Assembly: GCF_900302455.1 (NCBI RefSeq)
Contig: NZ_ONZG01000002.1
Location: 62,001 to 126,000, forward strand
Source: Falsiruegeria mediterranea M17
GTDB lineage: Bacteria; Pseudomonadota; Alphaproteobacteria; Rhodobacterales; Rhodobacteraceae
Reading direction: 5' to 3'
DNA length: 64,000 nucleotides
Shown here piece by piece: positions 16,111 through 25,108 of the stretch. The position numbers and the translations under genes were made by a program. Each line of letters starts with the position of its first letter. Within the stretch, counting starts at the first letter, position 1. The notes below the pieces were generated by a model. The model was not told the origin of the DNA. It did not search any database and saw only the letters and a list, made by a program, of their open reading frames with translations.

Positions 16111-17376
16111 CTAAGTGGCCAATGCTTCCGCCTTGGCCGCCCGCTCGACCAAGCTCAAACAAACCTGGGTCGCCAGCGCCATGTCCTGAACCGAAATCCA
16201 CTCCTTGGGCCCGTGGATGCACTGCATACCGGTAAAGATGTTGGGCGTCGGTATTCCCATCTCGGTCAGGCGTGATCCGTCCGTGCCCCCCCGGATCGGC
16301 ACCGACAGAACCTCGACCCCGTTGTCGGTGCAGGCCGCACGGGCCAGTTCGACCGGGGTCATGTCATTTTCCAGCCAATAGCGCATGTTGCGATATTGCG
16401 GTGTGATCTCGCAGGTGATCTTTGCCCGCGGCTCGGACGCTTGCACCGCCGCGCAGATCTGCCGCAGCAGATCGCCCTTGGCCGCCAGCCCCTCCAACTC
16501 GAAATCGCGCAGGATGAATTTCAGCTCCATCTCGGACGAGCCACCATTCATGTCGGTGACATGGATAAATCCCTGATCCCCTTCGGTGGTCTCCGGCTGC
16601 ATCGTGGCCTGCGGCAGGGTCTGGATGATCTTGGACGCCAGATGCGCCGCGTTGACCATCTTGTCCTTGGCATAGCCGGGATGGATCGACACGCCGGTGA
16701 CGGTCACCACAGCACCATCCGCCGAAAAGCTTTCATAGACAATCTCACCCACAACACCGCCATCCAGCGTATAGGCGAAATCAACCTTCAGATCTTCGGC
16801 CAGCCGGTTGTCGAACCCACAGCCGATCTCTTCGTCAGGCGTGAACGCAATCCGCAGCGTCGGATGCTTTGAACCTTGGGCGTTCAGCAGATGCCGCGCC
16901 ATGGTCATGATGATTGCAACCCCGGCCTTGTCATCACCTCCCAACAACGTCGTGCCAGACGCCGTAATGATGTCATGCCCCACTTTGGTGCCCAAATAGG
17001 GGTGATCCTTGGGCGAAAGCACCAGATCGACATCATCGGGATAGGTGATATCGCCACCATTGTAGCCGTCGATCACACGCGGTTTGACACCGGCAGCATT
17101 GAATTGTGGCGCCGTGTCCACATGTGCCAGAAACCCGATCGTCGGCCCCTCTGCCGTTCCCGGCACGGTGGCCAGCACCACGCCATAGTCCGTCAGTTCC
17201 ACATCCGCAGCACCAATTTCGGTCAATTCCTGCTCAAGCAACCGCAGCATGTCCCACTGGCATTCCGTGCTGGGGGTGACGCCGGTTGTTGCATCGCTCT
17301 GGCTGTCGATGGCCGCATAGCGCATCAGGCGGTCCTGCAGTTCGGCGTCAAACTCGGTTCTGGGCGTATCGGTCAT
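16111..17376 (-). CDS. pepT: Peptidase T (tripeptide aminopeptidase)
   Basis: This is a 421-residue M20B zinc aminopeptidase that releases the N-terminal residue of tripeptides in the cytoplasm. Zinc-binding landmarks are GFLAHVDTAPQ (about residues 80-90), GGDDKAGVA with the bridging Asp (about 145-153), and DEEIGCGF with the catalytic Glu (about 179-186). The C-terminal PIRGGTDGSRLTEMGIPTPN is also typical. The start at 17376 was chosen because GGAGAAAG precedes it; the longer frame begins within the neighbouring terminator region. It is a single gene downstream of tatC with a terminator in between. Confidence 0.95.
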   Translation of the reverse strand: MTDTPRTEFDAELQDRLMRYAAIDSQSDATTGVTPSTECQWDMLRLLEQELTEIGAADVELTDYGVVLATVPGTAEGPTIGFLAHVDTAPQFNAAGVKPRVIDGYNGGDITYPDDVDLVLSPKDHPYLGTKVGHDIITASGTTLLGGDDKAGVAIIMTMARHLLNAQGSKHPTLRIAFTPDEEIGCGFDNRLAEDLKVDFAYTLDGGVVGEIVYESFSADGAVVTVTGVSIHPGYAKDKMVNAAHLASKIIQTLPQATMQPETTEGDQGFIHVTDMNGGSSEMELKFILRDFELEGLAAKGDLLRQICAAVQASEPRAKITCEITPQYRNMRYWLENDMTPVELARAACTDNGVEVLSVPIRGGTDGSRLTEMGIPTPNIFTGMQCIHGPKEWISVQDMALATQVCLSLVERAAKAEALAT

Positions 17377-17390
17377 GCTTTCTCCACACA

Positions 17391-17421
17391 AAAAAAGGCG
17401 GGCCCAGCGAGGGGCCCGTCC
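17391..17421 (-). terminator. Terminator after tatABC
   Basis: On the minus strand GGACGGGCCC and GGGCCCGCC pair across a loop (CTCGCT) and are followed by TTTTTTTG. It lies between the tatC stop and the pepT ribosome site and should end the tat transcript. Confidence 0.88.
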
Positions 17422-17438
17422 TTGATACTGTTTGTCAG

Positions 17439-18311
17439 TTACTTCAGATCATCGCCGTGTTCGGCCAGATCCTCGTCCATTTCATCGTCATAGTAGCCAT
17501 CAGCGCGCAACTGCTCCTCGCGCTTCTTCTCGACGCGAGCCACCAAAAAGATCGACACCTCATAGAGGCCATAGACCACAACAAACAGGATGACCTGAGT
17601 GATCACATCCGGCGGCGTCACCAACGCGGCCAGCACCAGAATGGCCACAACCGCGTATTTGCGCACATTTCCCAGACCCTCGGCGCTCACCAACCCGGCC
17701 TTGCCCATCAGCGTCAGCAGAACAGGCAGCTGAAAACACATGCCAAAGGCCACGATGAACTTGATGGTCAGGTTTAGGTATTCCTGGGCCGAGCCCTGGA
17801 ACACCACGCTCAGCGGCGCGGCTGTTGCCGTATCGGTCACGGCCTCGCCCTCGGCGCCAAACTGCTGGAAGCCCAGGAAGAAGTCATAGGCCAGCGGCGT
17901 GACAACGTAGAAGGCAAAAGACGCGCCCAGAATGAACATGAAGGGCGACGCAACCAGGAACGGCAGAAACGCGCCCTTCTCGCTTTTGTACAGGCCCGGC
18001 GCCACAAAGCGCCACATCTGCATCCCGATATAGGGAAACGCCAGCATGAACCCGCCAAGCAGCGAGACCTTGATGGCGACAAAGAAGCCCTCTTGCGGCG
18101 AGATGAAGATCAGCCCGCAGTCTTGGCCGCGTTCATTCAGCACTTCGCACAAGGGCGCCGTCAGAAAGTTGAAGATCGGCGTTGCGACCGTGAAACACGC
18201 GATCATGCCCACCAGAAAGGCCACCACACAGTGGATCAGCCGCGTGCGCAGCTCGGCCAGGTGTTCGATCAGCGGGGCAGAGCTGTCGTCGATCTCGTCG
18301 GAATGGCTCAT
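17439..18311 (-). CDS. tatC: Twin-arginine translocase subunit TatC
   Basis: This 290-residue protein has six membrane segments and is the receptor for twin-arginine signal peptides in export of folded proteins. The N-terminal family motif is [15 protein letters not shown] (about residues 12-26). The periplasmic loop and [25 protein letters not shown] (about 92-116) are also diagnostic. The C-terminal tail is long and acidic ([14 protein letters not shown]). The start overlaps the tatB stop by 4 bases, indicating translational coupling. Confidence 0.96.
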   Translation of the reverse strand: MSHSDEIDDSSAPLIEHLAELRTRLIHCVVAFLVGMIACFTVATPIFNFLTAPLCEVLNERGQDCGLIFISPQEGFFVAIKVSLLGGFMLAFPYIGMQMWRFVAPGLYKSEKGAFLPFLVASPFMFILGASFAFYVVTPLAYDFFLGFQQFGAEGEAVTDTATAAPLSVVFQGSAQEYLNLTIKFIVAFGMCFQLPVLLTLMGKAGLVSAEGLGNVRKYAVVAILVLAALVTPPDVITQVILFVVVYGLYEVSIFLVARVEKKREEQLRADGYYDDEMDEDLAEHGDDLK

Positions 18312-18772
18312 GTTTTGGTCTCGGTATCTTGGTTCAGCGCCGCCTCGGCAGCCTCGGCCTTGGCCATCGCCTCTTCTGCCTCGCGCGCCTTGCGTTCAGC
18401 TGCTGCACGCGCGGTCGAGGCCTGAATTTTCTTCGCCGCCTCGGCGCGTTCTGCTGCCAACTTGCCAGTCTCGCTTTCGGGGTCGAACTTGGTGGGATCA
18501 ATGGCGCTGGTCATCTCGCGCGCGGCATCCTTGACGCCATCCATTGCCGCCCCCATCGGGTTCGACGCTGTTTTCAACCCCTTGGTGATGTCATTGACAC
18601 CAGCCTGATCGGCCGCCTCGTTCATGGCGCTGGAAAACTCGCGCGCCATACCACGGGCCTTGCCGACCCAGCGGCCGACATTGCGAAACAACACCGGCAG
18701 ATCCTTGGGGCCAACAACGATCAGCGCCACGATGCCGATCACCAAGAGCTCGGTCCAGCCCAGATCGAACAT
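18308..18772 (-). CDS. tatB: Twin-arginine translocase subunit TatB
   Basis: This 154-residue TatB has one N-terminal membrane helix and the TatB start [20 protein letters not shown] with the Gly-Pro hinge (VVGPKDLP, about residues 20-27). An amphipathic helix ([17 protein letters not shown]) follows, then a long Ala/Glu/Lys-rich coil ([20 protein letters not shown]). It works with TatC in substrate binding. It sits 6 bases after tatA and overlaps tatC. Confidence 0.94.
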   Translation of the reverse strand: MFDLGWTELLVIGIVALIVVGPKDLPVLFRNVGRWVGKARGMAREFSSAMNEAADQAGVNDITKGLKTASNPMGAAMDGVKDAAREMTSAIDPTKFDPESETGKLAAERAEAAKKIQASTARAAAERKAREAEEAMAKAEAAEAALNQDTETKT

Positions 18773-18778
18773 GCGCGA

Positions 18779-18994
18779 TTAGGCCTTGTCTTTGTCGGCT
18801 TCGGGGGTGACGTCCTTGGCCTCTTCTGCCGCTTCCTGCTCCAGCTCGGCAGTGCCTTCGTTGATGCCTTTCTTGAACGAGGTGATGCCTTTGCCCACTT
18901 CGCCCATCAGCGAGCTGATCTTGCCCCGTCCAAACAGGACCAGAACCACAACCGCGATCAGAAGGATGCCGGGAAGGCCGATATTGTTCAACAT
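18779..18994 (-). CDS. tatA: Twin-arginine translocase subunit TatA
   Basis: This is a 71-residue TatA, the oligomeric pore component. The membrane helix [17 protein letters not shown] is followed by the hinge FGRGKI and the amphipathic helix [18 protein letters not shown], then a short acidic tail. Met at 18994 was selected over an upstream in-frame Met because GAGGAG lies 9 bases before it and MLNNIGLPG is a normal TatA start. It is the first gene of tatABC. Confidence 0.95.
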   Translation of the reverse strand: MLNNIGLPGILLIAVVVLVLFGRGKISSLMGEVGKGITSFKKGINEGTAELEQEAAEEAKDVTPEADKDKA

Positions 18995-19219
18995 GTGATG
19001 TCTCCTCAACTTGGGTCCGCGCAATTTGGCGCGGGGAATATCTTGGGCTCAGGTCTAGCGCGGCGTCTTGATCCGGGGAAAGACGCATGGGTCCAGAATT
19101 CTTGGCTCCCGCTGGTAAAAGTGAAGATTTCCGCCACCGCCTGAACTCAACTGACAGGTTTATGTCAGTTGCCCAGCGATAGGTCCACCCCATCGAAGGT
19201 CAAAAACAGGAGCATCCAA

Positions 19220-19525
19220 ATGACCCAAGTCGCCGAAATCGTCACTTTCACCCTCGCCCCCAGTGTCAGCGATGCCGAATTCGTCGCCCTCTCTCAAGCG
19301 TCCGAAGCTTTTGTCCGCAGCACGCCAGGTTTTCTGCACCGCCAGCTGAGCAAAGGAGCCGATGGGCGCTGGACCGACTATGTGATCTGGCAGGACATTG
19401 AGACTGCACAAAAGGTGGCGGCCTCATTCCCAAATCAGGATTTTGCCCCTGCCTTGATGGCAGCGATCGCTAAGGGCAGTGAACAAATGCGCCATGAAGA
19501 GGTCCATTGGCAGATGAAAGCCTGA
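19220..19525 (+). CDS. ABM-domain (antibiotic biosynthesis monooxygenase-like) protein
   Basis: This is a 101-residue dimeric ferredoxin-like-fold protein of the ABM group. It has the features EIVTFTLAPSVSDAEFVALSQ, a GFLHRQLSKGADGRW turn (about residues 42-56), and WQDIETAQKVAASF. Members range from monooxygenases to binding proteins of unknown role. ATG 19220 was chosen because CAGGAG precedes it. It is divergent from tatA and is followed by a strongly palindromic stretch. Confidence 0.75.
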   Translation: MTQVAEIVTFTLAPSVSDAEFVALSQASEAFVRSTPGFLHRQLSKGADGRWTDYVIWQDIETAQKVAASFPNQDFAPALMAAIAKGSEQMRHEEVHWQMKA

Positions 19526-19537
19526 TCCAAAAGGAAA

Positions 19538-19616
19538 GCGCATGCCGTCCCAGGGGGACCAGAGTCTTTCGAAACTTCGGACAATCCAACTGTGAAAGAC
19601 CGATGTCGGCATGCGC
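19538..19616. repeat. Nested palindromic element, possibly a structured RNA
   Basis: The outer arms GCGCATGCCG (19538-19547) and CGGCATGCGC (19607-19616) are perfect complements 59 bases apart. Inside are a small hairpin TCCC-AGG-GGGA (19548-19558, taken outside the outer stem) and a 7-bp stem GTCTTTC/GAAAGAC (19564-19570 with 19594-19600). Together they would fold as a three-way junction. It begins 13 bases after the ABM gene stop. No T-run follows. Confidence 0.6.
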
Positions 19617-19772
19617 ACATGCCAACCAACAGCTTTTCAACCATTTCCAGGAAAACTGGCAAATCCGGAAACCAATCCGTCTGAACATCCCGGAACTCCA
19701 ACAAACAATTTATTTGAGCAGAATTATAAAACCTGTTAAACACAAAAATGGACCACAAAGTCGGGCCACTAT

Positions 19773-19801
19773 TTGAATTTGGCACATTTTTTATTTTTAA
19801 T
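19773..19801 (+). promoter_or_regulatory. Candidate promoter for the small peptide gene
   Basis: TTGAAT (19773-19778) and TTTAAT (19796-19801) are 17 bases apart, 35 bases before the ATG at 19836, in an AT-rich stretch. The general AT content raises the chance of a random match. Confidence 0.35.
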
Positions 19802-19835
19802 TCTCTTTTGCGGTCCTGTTTTTTTGGAGGACATT

Positions 19836-20081
19836 ATGAATACGATTGAAATTAGCAACGCCGATGTCGACGCCTTTTTAGACACCCTTGATCTGTCCGG
19901 CAGCGAATCCATGCAAGAAAGCTTTGGCGCCGCTGCCCTGGGGGTGGATTTTTGTAGCGCCTGGCCCGTGGTCAAGACAGTCTTGGAGACGATAGCCGCC
20001 CAGGTTGGTTTTCCCGCAAATTTGGCAATCAAGACCGTCATCACAATCGGCGACGGAATCCATGCCCGAAAATGCGGCTGA
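19836..20081 (+). CDS. Small peptide of unknown function, possible secreted or modified peptide precursor
   Basis: This is an 81-residue product with a strong ribosome site (TTGGAGGACATT before ATG 19836); the open frame extends upstream to 19773, but that part reads as AT-rich leader. The N-terminal half is acidic (MNTIEISNADVDAFLDTLDL). The C-terminal half is hydrophobic and neutral to basic: FCSAWPVVKTVLETIAAQVG, then FPANLAIKTVITIG, ending HARKCG, with two Cys at about residues 41 and 80. The acidic leader and hydrophobic core recall bacteriocin or RiPP precursors, but there is no double-glycine site, transporter or modification gene nearby. Function is unknown. Confidence 0.6.
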   Translation: MNTIEISNADVDAFLDTLDLSGSESMQESFGAAALGVDFCSAWPVVKTVLETIAAQVGFPANLAIKTVITIGDGIHARKCG

Positions 20082-20138
20082 ACATCGGCGCTTTGCCCCC
20101 CCTTCGGACCGCAATTGAAAGGAGGCTGTGAAAATCTG

Positions 20139-20159
20139 AGCGGCCGATCCCAGGCCGCT
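20139..20159. repeat. 7-bp inverted repeat between the peptide gene and the WYL regulator
   Basis: AGCGGCC (20139-20145) and GGCCGCT (20153-20159) form a hairpin with a 7-base loop. It lies 57 bases after the peptide gene and 36 bases before the regulator start. It could be a weak terminator (no T-run) or an operator. Confidence 0.45.
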
Positions 20160-20195
20160 TGACGATCGGTGGTCGGACGCGGCAAGTGTGATCAT

Positions 20196-20861
20196 ATGCG
20201 CCGCACCGACCGCCTTTTTGACATCATCCAGATCCTGCGCGACGGCAAACTGCACCGCGCGCAGGACATCGCCGACCGGCTCGAGGTGTCGGTGCGCACG
20301 ATTTATCGCGACATGGACACGCTGGTGGCATCTGGTGTGCCGGTCGAGGGCGAGCGCGGCGTAGGGTACATGGTGCGCGAGGCGATCACCCTGCCCCCGC
20401 TGACACTGACCACCGAAGAGCTCGAGGCGCTGAACCTTGGAATGGCCATCGTGTCCGAGGCCGCCGATCCGGGGCTCAAAGCTGCGGCGCAATCCCTTGT
20501 GGACAAGATCGACGCTGTACTGCCCACACAGACGGTGGCCGAGGCGGATGCGTGGAAATTCGCCGTCTACCCCTTTGCCGATGCCGCACGCGGGTTCACC
20601 CATATGGCGCCGCTCAGAGCGGCGATCAAATCCCGCCAGAAACTGGCCCTCAAGTATCGCCGCATTGACGGCACACTGACCGAACGCATCATAAGACCGT
20701 TGCACATGGAATACTGGGGCCGCGTCTGGACCCTGACAGCCTGGTGCGAGACCCGTGACGATTTCCGCGTTTTCCGCGTCGACCTCATTGAAGAGGTCAC
20801 CCCCCTGCCCGAGTTGTTCACTGACGAACCCGGCAAACGACTTGAGGATTACGCGCCTTGA
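20196..20861 (+). CDS. HTH/WYL-domain transcriptional regulator (YafY type)
   Basis: This is a 221-residue regulator. The N-terminal winged helix-turn-helix (MRRTDRLFDIIQILRDGKLH, then AQDIADRLEVSVRTIYRDMD) is of the HTH_11/DeoR-like kind, and the C-terminal half is a WYL ligand-sensing domain with the LKYRRIDGTLTERIIRPLHM and YWGRVWTLTAWCE blocks. ATG 20196 gives the family start; an upstream GTG is in frame but poorly placed. A target cannot be assigned. The nearby peptide and ABM genes are candidates by position. Confidence 0.88.
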   Translation: MRRTDRLFDIIQILRDGKLHRAQDIADRLEVSVRTIYRDMDTLVASGVPVEGERGVGYMVREAITLPPLTLTTEELEALNLGMAIVSEAADPGLKAAAQSLVDKIDAVLPTQTVAEADAWKFAVYPFADAARGFTHMAPLRAAIKSRQKLALKYRRIDGTLTERIIRPLHMEYWGRVWTLTAWCETRDDFRVFRVDLIEEVTPLPELFTDEPGKRLEDYAP

Positions 20862-20888
20862 CCTGAGGTCCCGGTCAAAACCGGGGCT

Positions 20889-21074
20889 GCTCCCACCCGT
20901 CGTACGGGCATCAAAGATGCCCTCCTCTCGTTGGGCCGGGCGCCTCGCCTGCGGCTCGGCGCGGGTGGGACAAATTGAGAGGCCATTCCCCAATCCAGTT
21001 GGCGCGCCTGTGCACCAACCGCCGAGCGTAGCGAGGCCCGGCCCAAGGCCGTTAGCGGGGCTGACGCAGTCAGG
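20889..21074. repeat. Dispersed palindromic intergenic repeat, copy A
   Basis: This 186-base copy of a repeat is also found, inverted, at 29397-29608. Shared blocks are GCTCCCACCCGTCGT at its left end, TTGGGCCGGGC at about 20931-20941, AACGGCCTTGGGCCGGGC (reverse strand, about 21035-21052), and CCTGACTGCGTCAGCC (reverse strand, right end). Within the copy, the left block (TTGGGCCGGGCGCCTCGCC) and right block (CGAGCGTAGCGAGGCCCGG) are near-complements, so the transcript would form a long hairpin. It lies between the WYL regulator and the end of nlpD. Confidence 0.8.
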
Positions 21075-21112
21075 TCTGCTCGGGCGCGGAAGCTTCCCCG
21101 CCCACAAACAAA

Positions 21113-22291
21113 TTATTGCAGGTAGGGCGTGGGATCGACGCTGTCGAAGCCTTTGCGGACTTCGAAATGCACGTAAGCGTTGTCACCCGACCGCAGCTGC
21201 GCCAGCTTCTGCCCGCGTTTCACCCGGTCACCCTTGTTGACCTCGATGTTTTCGACATTGGCATAAACCGTCAGCAGGTTGTCCTTGTGGCGCACGACGA
21301 TGATCGGCACCTGATCCGCATCCGCCGTGATCGCCGCGACGGTGCCTTTGTCGGCCGCCACAACGGCTGATCCAGCGGCCGCCGCAATGTCGATCCCGTC
21401 GTTCTTGCCCTTCTTGTACGGGCGGACAATCTTACCGCTGACCGGCATCGTCATCGCCGCGCCGCTGGCCTGGGTCGGCTTGGCGACCTCCACCGGTTCC
21501 GGGTCAGGCGTCTTGGCCGCCACCTTCTCGTCTGGCAAGGGGGCCGTGGCGCTTGGGGGTGTCGGCGTCGGGCTGCCGGATCCCGGCTTGGTCACGGCCG
21601 CTGCACTGGCCGCCGCCGCCGCCGCGCCGCTGGGGGCGGACTGATCCTTGACAGGGATGATCAGATACTGACCTTCGCGCACGCCGAAATCCGAGCCCAG
21701 CCCGTTCCACTCGGCCAGCGCCTTGACCGGCACCTGATAGAGCCGCGAAATAGTATAGGCCGTCTCGCCGCGCGCCACCTTGTGGCGCACCGGCTCGGGA
21801 CCTGTCGGCTTGGGAGCCGGTTTCGCAGAACTTGCGGGCGCCAGGGTGGTGGTTTCCACCGGCGTCGTGTCAGGCGCCTGATCGATGGCGCTGCCTGCCA
21901 GCGCAGCAATGTCGACCGATCCACCCGAGCTGCTTTCCGCCACACGCGACGGCAAGGCCAGAACCTCGCCCTTGCGCAATGGGGTGTCCGGGTTCAACCC
22001 GTTGAACCGCGCCACCTCGCCCGCGGGCAGGCCGATGCGGTTCGACAACTCGGCGACGCTATCGCCCGAGCGGGCCACAGCCACCTGATAGTTGGGATAG
22101 GAAATCACGCCGCGCGCGTCCGGTTTGGGCCGGGGCGCGGTCTTGACCGATTGCGCCGCCTCGGTCGTGTTGAAGGCGCCGATCTGACCGCGCAGGTCAT
22201 AATCCAGCGGCCCCTCGCAGCCCGCCACCAAAGCCACCACAGCACCAGCAACCAGCAACCGGGCAGAACATTTCCGGGGGATCAAATTCAT
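21113..22291 (-). CDS. nlpD: LysM/M23-domain lipoprotein, NlpD-like
   Basis: This is a 392-residue lipoprotein. The signal peptide ends in the lipobox LVAGC (about residues 15-19). Two LysM peptidoglycan-binding repeats follow (VARSGDSVAELSNRIGLPAG and HKVARGETAYTISRLYQVPV), then a Pro/Ala/Ser-rich linker and a C-terminal M23/LytM domain. The first metal-binding His of the M23 site is missing (KGKNDGID instead of HxGxD), while VHFEVR is kept. Such degenerate domains activate cell-wall amidases rather than cut, as in NlpD and EnvC. It follows pcm by 69 bases. Confidence 0.88.
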   Translation of the reverse strand: MNLIPRKCSARLLVAGAVVALVAGCEGPLDYDLRGQIGAFNTTEAAQSVKTAPRPKPDARGVISYPNYQVAVARSGDSVAELSNRIGLPAGEVARFNGLNPDTPLRKGEVLALPSRVAESSSGGSVDIAALAGSAIDQAPDTTPVETTTLAPASSAKPAPKPTGPEPVRHKVARGETAYTISRLYQVPVKALAEWNGLGSDFGVREGQYLIIPVKDQSAPSGAAAAAASAAAVTKPGSGSPTPTPPSATAPLPDEKVAAKTPDPEPVEVAKPTQASGAAMTMPVSGKIVRPYKKGKNDGIDIAAAAGSAVVAADKGTVAAITADADQVPIIVVRHKDNLLTVYANVENIEVNKGDRVKRGQKLAQLRSGDNAYVHFEVRKGFDSVDPTPYLQ

Positions 22292-22360
22292 CTCGCTATC
22301 CTCAAACACGCGCCCCCTGTTGACCGAGGGCTTGGCGATCATCGCAACTAAAATAGGTCT

Positions 22361-23008
22361 TTAACCATCCTTGCCCAACCCCTCAAGCAGAGGGACAAAG
22401 CGGACGGGCCGGATTTCATCATAGTCGAACCCGCTTTCGCTGCGCCGCACCCGGATCAGGGTCTGCACCGCGTCGGACTGGCCTACCGGCACCACCATGA
22501 TACCGCCGATTTTCAATTGCGCCAAGAGCGGCCCCGGCGGGTCCTCGGCCGCAGCCGTCACAATGATGCGGTCAAAGGGCGCCTGATCGGGCAATCCGAA
22601 AGAGCCATCTGCGATCATCGTGGTGATATTCACCAGTTGCAGCGCCTGAAAAATCTCCTGCGCCTCGCGCACCAATCGGGCGTGGCGTTCCACCGTATAG
22701 ACCCGGCGCGCCAGCTTGCTCAGGATCGCCGCCTGATAGCCCGAGCCTGTGCCAACCTCGAGCACCTTGTCGCGCGGGCTGACCTGCAAGGCCTGCGTCA
22801 TGATCCCCACGACCGAGGGCTGGCTGATCGTCTGACCGCAGGCAATCGGCAGCGGCATGTCCTCATAGGCGCGATCGGCAAAGATCCCGCGCACAAACGG
22901 CCCGCGATCGATCTCTTCCATCGCGTTCAACACCCGTGCATCCGTCACCCCCTTGGAGCGCAGAGCAAACAGGAATTGCATCTTGGTTTGTGCGTCAGGC
23001 CCGCTCAT
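22361..23008 (-). CDS. pcm: Protein-L-isoaspartate O-methyltransferase
   Basis: This 215-residue SAM-dependent methyltransferase repairs isoaspartyl residues in aged proteins. The SAM motif [15 protein letters not shown] lies at about residues 79-93. The family blocks [18 protein letters not shown] (about 44-61) and post-motif [19 protein letters not shown] are present. Its start overlaps the surE stop by 4 bases. The surE-pcm-nlpD order is a classic conserved stress operon. Confidence 0.96.
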   Translation of the reverse strand: MSGPDAQTKMQFLFALRSKGVTDARVLNAMEEIDRGPFVRGIFADRAYEDMPLPIACGQTISQPSVVGIMTQALQVSPRDKVLEVGTGSGYQAAILSKLARRVYTVERHARLVREAQEIFQALQLVNITTMIADGSFGLPDQAPFDRIIVTAAAEDPPGPLLAQLKIGGIMVVPVGQSDAVQTLIRVRRSESGFDYDEIRPVRFVPLLEGLGKDG

Positions 23009-23787
23009 TCGATGTCCGCCAGGGCCTCCATCGCGTCATGCGCTGTCAGATCCGCCCGCATCGGCGTGACCGAAATATACCCTTCCAGGTTCACTGCTGC
23101 ATCCGTTCCCGGCGCAGTCATCACCTGCTGATTGCCGCCCTTGATCCACAAAAACTGCTTGCCAGAGGGGGAGTTATGCGGCTCGACACTGAAACACGAT
23201 CCCCGTCGGAACCCTTGAGGCACCACGCGGATACCCTTGACATCGCCCACGCGAACAGGCGGCAGGTTGACGTTGTAGAACAGGCGATAGTCCTGATCCT
23301 GAGCGGGCGTCTTGGCCAGGATCTTGCGAACAACCTCAGCGCCGTGGGTGCGCACCAATTCAAAAGGCTCGTCGATGCCATAGTTCTGCGGGCCATAATA
23401 TTGCGACATTGCAATCGCGGGCAGGCCTTGCAATGCGGCCTCCATCGCGCCGCCCAATGTGCCGGAATAAAGCGCGTTCTCGGCTGAATTGTTGCCTCGA
23501 TTCACGCCTGACAAGACCAAGTCGGGACGCGCATCTTTCATGACGTGATGCAAGGCCGCCAGCACACAGTCGGCGGGGCTGCCTTCGGTCGCGTAGCGCC
23601 GCTCGCCCATCTTGGCGATCAGCATCGGGTGGGTGTAGCTGATGCAATGGCCAACGCCCGATTGCTCGAACGCAGGGGCCACGACCCAGACCTCACCGTC
23701 TGGTCCCGCCAACTCTGCCGCGATCTCTTCCAACGCCGCCAATCCTGGCGCGTTGATGCCATCGTCGTTTGTCAAAAGAATGCGCAT
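23005..23787 (-). CDS. surE: 5'/3'-nucleotidase SurE
   Basis: This is a 260-residue metal-dependent nucleotidase acting on nucleoside monophosphates in stationary phase. The metal site comes from the N-terminal [16 protein letters not shown] (Asp8 and Asp9) and [18 protein letters not shown] (about residues 93-110). YVGxVxVAPAxxQSG-like ([14 protein letters not shown]) is also conserved. It is the first gene of surE-pcm-nlpD on this strand, with 147 bases before the ABC ATPase gene. Confidence 0.96.
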   Translation of the reverse strand: MRILLTNDDGINAPGLAALEEIAAELAGPDGEVWVVAPAFEQSGVGHCISYTHPMLIAKMGERRYATEGSPADCVLAALHHVMKDARPDLVLSGVNRGNNSAENALYSGTLGGAMEAALQGLPAIAMSQYYGPQNYGIDEPFELVRTHGAEVVRKILAKTPAQDQDYRLFYNVNLPPVRVGDVKGIRVVPQGFRRGSCFSVEPHNSPSGKQFLWIKGGNQQVMTAPGTDAAVNLEGYISVTPMRADLTAHDAMEALADIE

Positions 23788-23934
23788 GAAACCGCCGCCC
23801 CATCTGGTTTTTGCCGATTTCGCCCTTGATAGACGCGCCCCCGGCAGGCGGCAAGCACACTCACGCGTCCGGCAGGAAATTCAGACAACCGAGTCGTTCA
23901 GGTCACAATCAGGCCCACCACGACACCGACCCGT

Positions 23935-25041
23935 TCAGGCAGGGAACACGAAACAGCGATCCCGCCGCACCGTCAGCCACATCACCCGACCCGCCTCGGG
24001 AACAAAGACATTGGGCACCGTGGCGCGCAGGACAGATCCGTCGAAATCCATCCGAAACTCGACCAGGGATTCATTGCCCAGAAACCGCGCGCGTTCCACA
24101 ACCCCCCTAGCAGCCACCCCAGCCGCCGGTGTCGGCAGCGGTCCCTTACCGCCCCGGTCAAAGTCCAGCTTCACATGCTGCGGGCGAAAGACGATCTCGA
24201 CATCGGTGCCATCCGGCACGCCCGGTGCCAGGAACTGACCAAAGGGCGTGTCAGCCAAAGCGCCTTCAACTCTTGCCTCCAAGATGTTGATATCACTAAA
24301 AAATGCAACTGCTGCCTTGTCCCTTGGCCGGGTATAAACATTGTAGGGTGCGCCGCGTTGAACGATCTTGCCATCGCGCATCAGCGCAATCTCGTCGGCC
24401 ATCCGCATCGCCTCTTCCGGCTCATGCGTGACCAGCAGAACGGCGGTGTCTTCTTCCTTCAAAAGCGCCAGCGTCTCGTCCCGGATGCCATCGCGCAAAC
24501 GGTTGTCGAGGCCGGAAAACGGCTCGTCCATCAGCATGATCCGCGGCCGCGGCGCCAAGGCCCGCGCCAGCGCCACGCGCTGTTGCTCGCCCCCCGACAG
24601 TTGGTGTGGAAACTCGTCGATATAGCGGATCAGATCAACCTTGCGCAGCAGCTCTTCAACCCGCGCGCGCTTCTCGGCCTTGGGCCCTTTCAGACCAAAG
24701 GCTACGTTGTCGGCCACGCTTAAGTGAGGGAACAGGGCAAAGTCCTGAAACATCAATCCGATCTCGCGACGTTCAGGCGGCACCCGGAACACCGTGTCAC
24801 AGATCAGCTTGCCATCGACATAGATCTCGCCCGAATCCTGCATCTCGACGCCTGCGATCATCCGCAGTGTCGTGGACTTACCGCAGCCCGAAGGCCCCAG
24901 CAGGCAAGTCACCTGCCCCGCCTGGATCGTCATCGAGACGTCATCCACCACTGTGCGCCCATCAAACTGGCGCACCATGTTGCGGATCTCTAGCCGGGGA
25001 ACCGCCGGGACCTGTGTGTCAAAGCTCAAAACACGCCTCAT
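23935..25041 (-). CDS. ABC transporter ATP-binding protein, FbpC/PotA-like
   Basis: This 368-residue ATPase of the iron/polyamine/spermidine importer type has Walker A GPSGCGKST (about residues 49-57), signature LSGGEQQRVALARAL (about 145-159), Walker B IMLMDEPFSGLDN (about 164-176), the H-loop VTHEPEEA, and a C-terminal TOBE-like regulatory domain (from about residue 265). FbpC-type ferric transporters fit best by length and motif. No permease or binding protein is encoded in the window, so the substrate is uncertain; the partners must be elsewhere. Confidence 0.85.
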   Translation of the reverse strand: MRRVLSFDTQVPAVPRLEIRNMVRQFDGRTVVDDVSMTIQAGQVTCLLGPSGCGKSTTLRMIAGVEMQDSGEIYVDGKLICDTVFRVPPERREIGLMFQDFALFPHLSVADNVAFGLKGPKAEKRARVEELLRKVDLIRYIDEFPHQLSGGEQQRVALARALAPRPRIMLMDEPFSGLDNRLRDGIRDETLALLKEEDTAVLLVTHEPEEAMRMADEIALMRDGKIVQRGAPYNVYTRPRDKAAVAFFSDINILEARVEGALADTPFGQFLAPGVPDGTDVEIVFRPQHVKLDFDRGGKGPLPTPAAGVAARGVVERARFLGNESLVEFRMDFDGSVLRATVPNVFVPEAGRVMWLTVRRDRCFVFPA

Positions 25042-25108
25042 CGCCTTACCCGAGCACTTTCATCGGGCTTGGGACGGGATAGCAACCCACCCCAACCGGC
25101 GCAAGGGA

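Larger units (their letters stand above)
19526..19835. other. AT-rich gap with palindromic element and candidate promoter
   Basis: These 310 bases carry no gene. The left part holds the palindromic element at 19538-19616. From about 19690 the stretch is very AT-rich, unlike the rest of the window, and contains TTGAAT (19773-19778) and TTTAAT (19796-19801) upstream of the small gene at 19836. Confidence 0.6.

Noticed and set aside
19538-19616. Integron attC site
   Set aside because: The terminal sequences do not match the attC core site consensus, and no integrase or cassette array is near.
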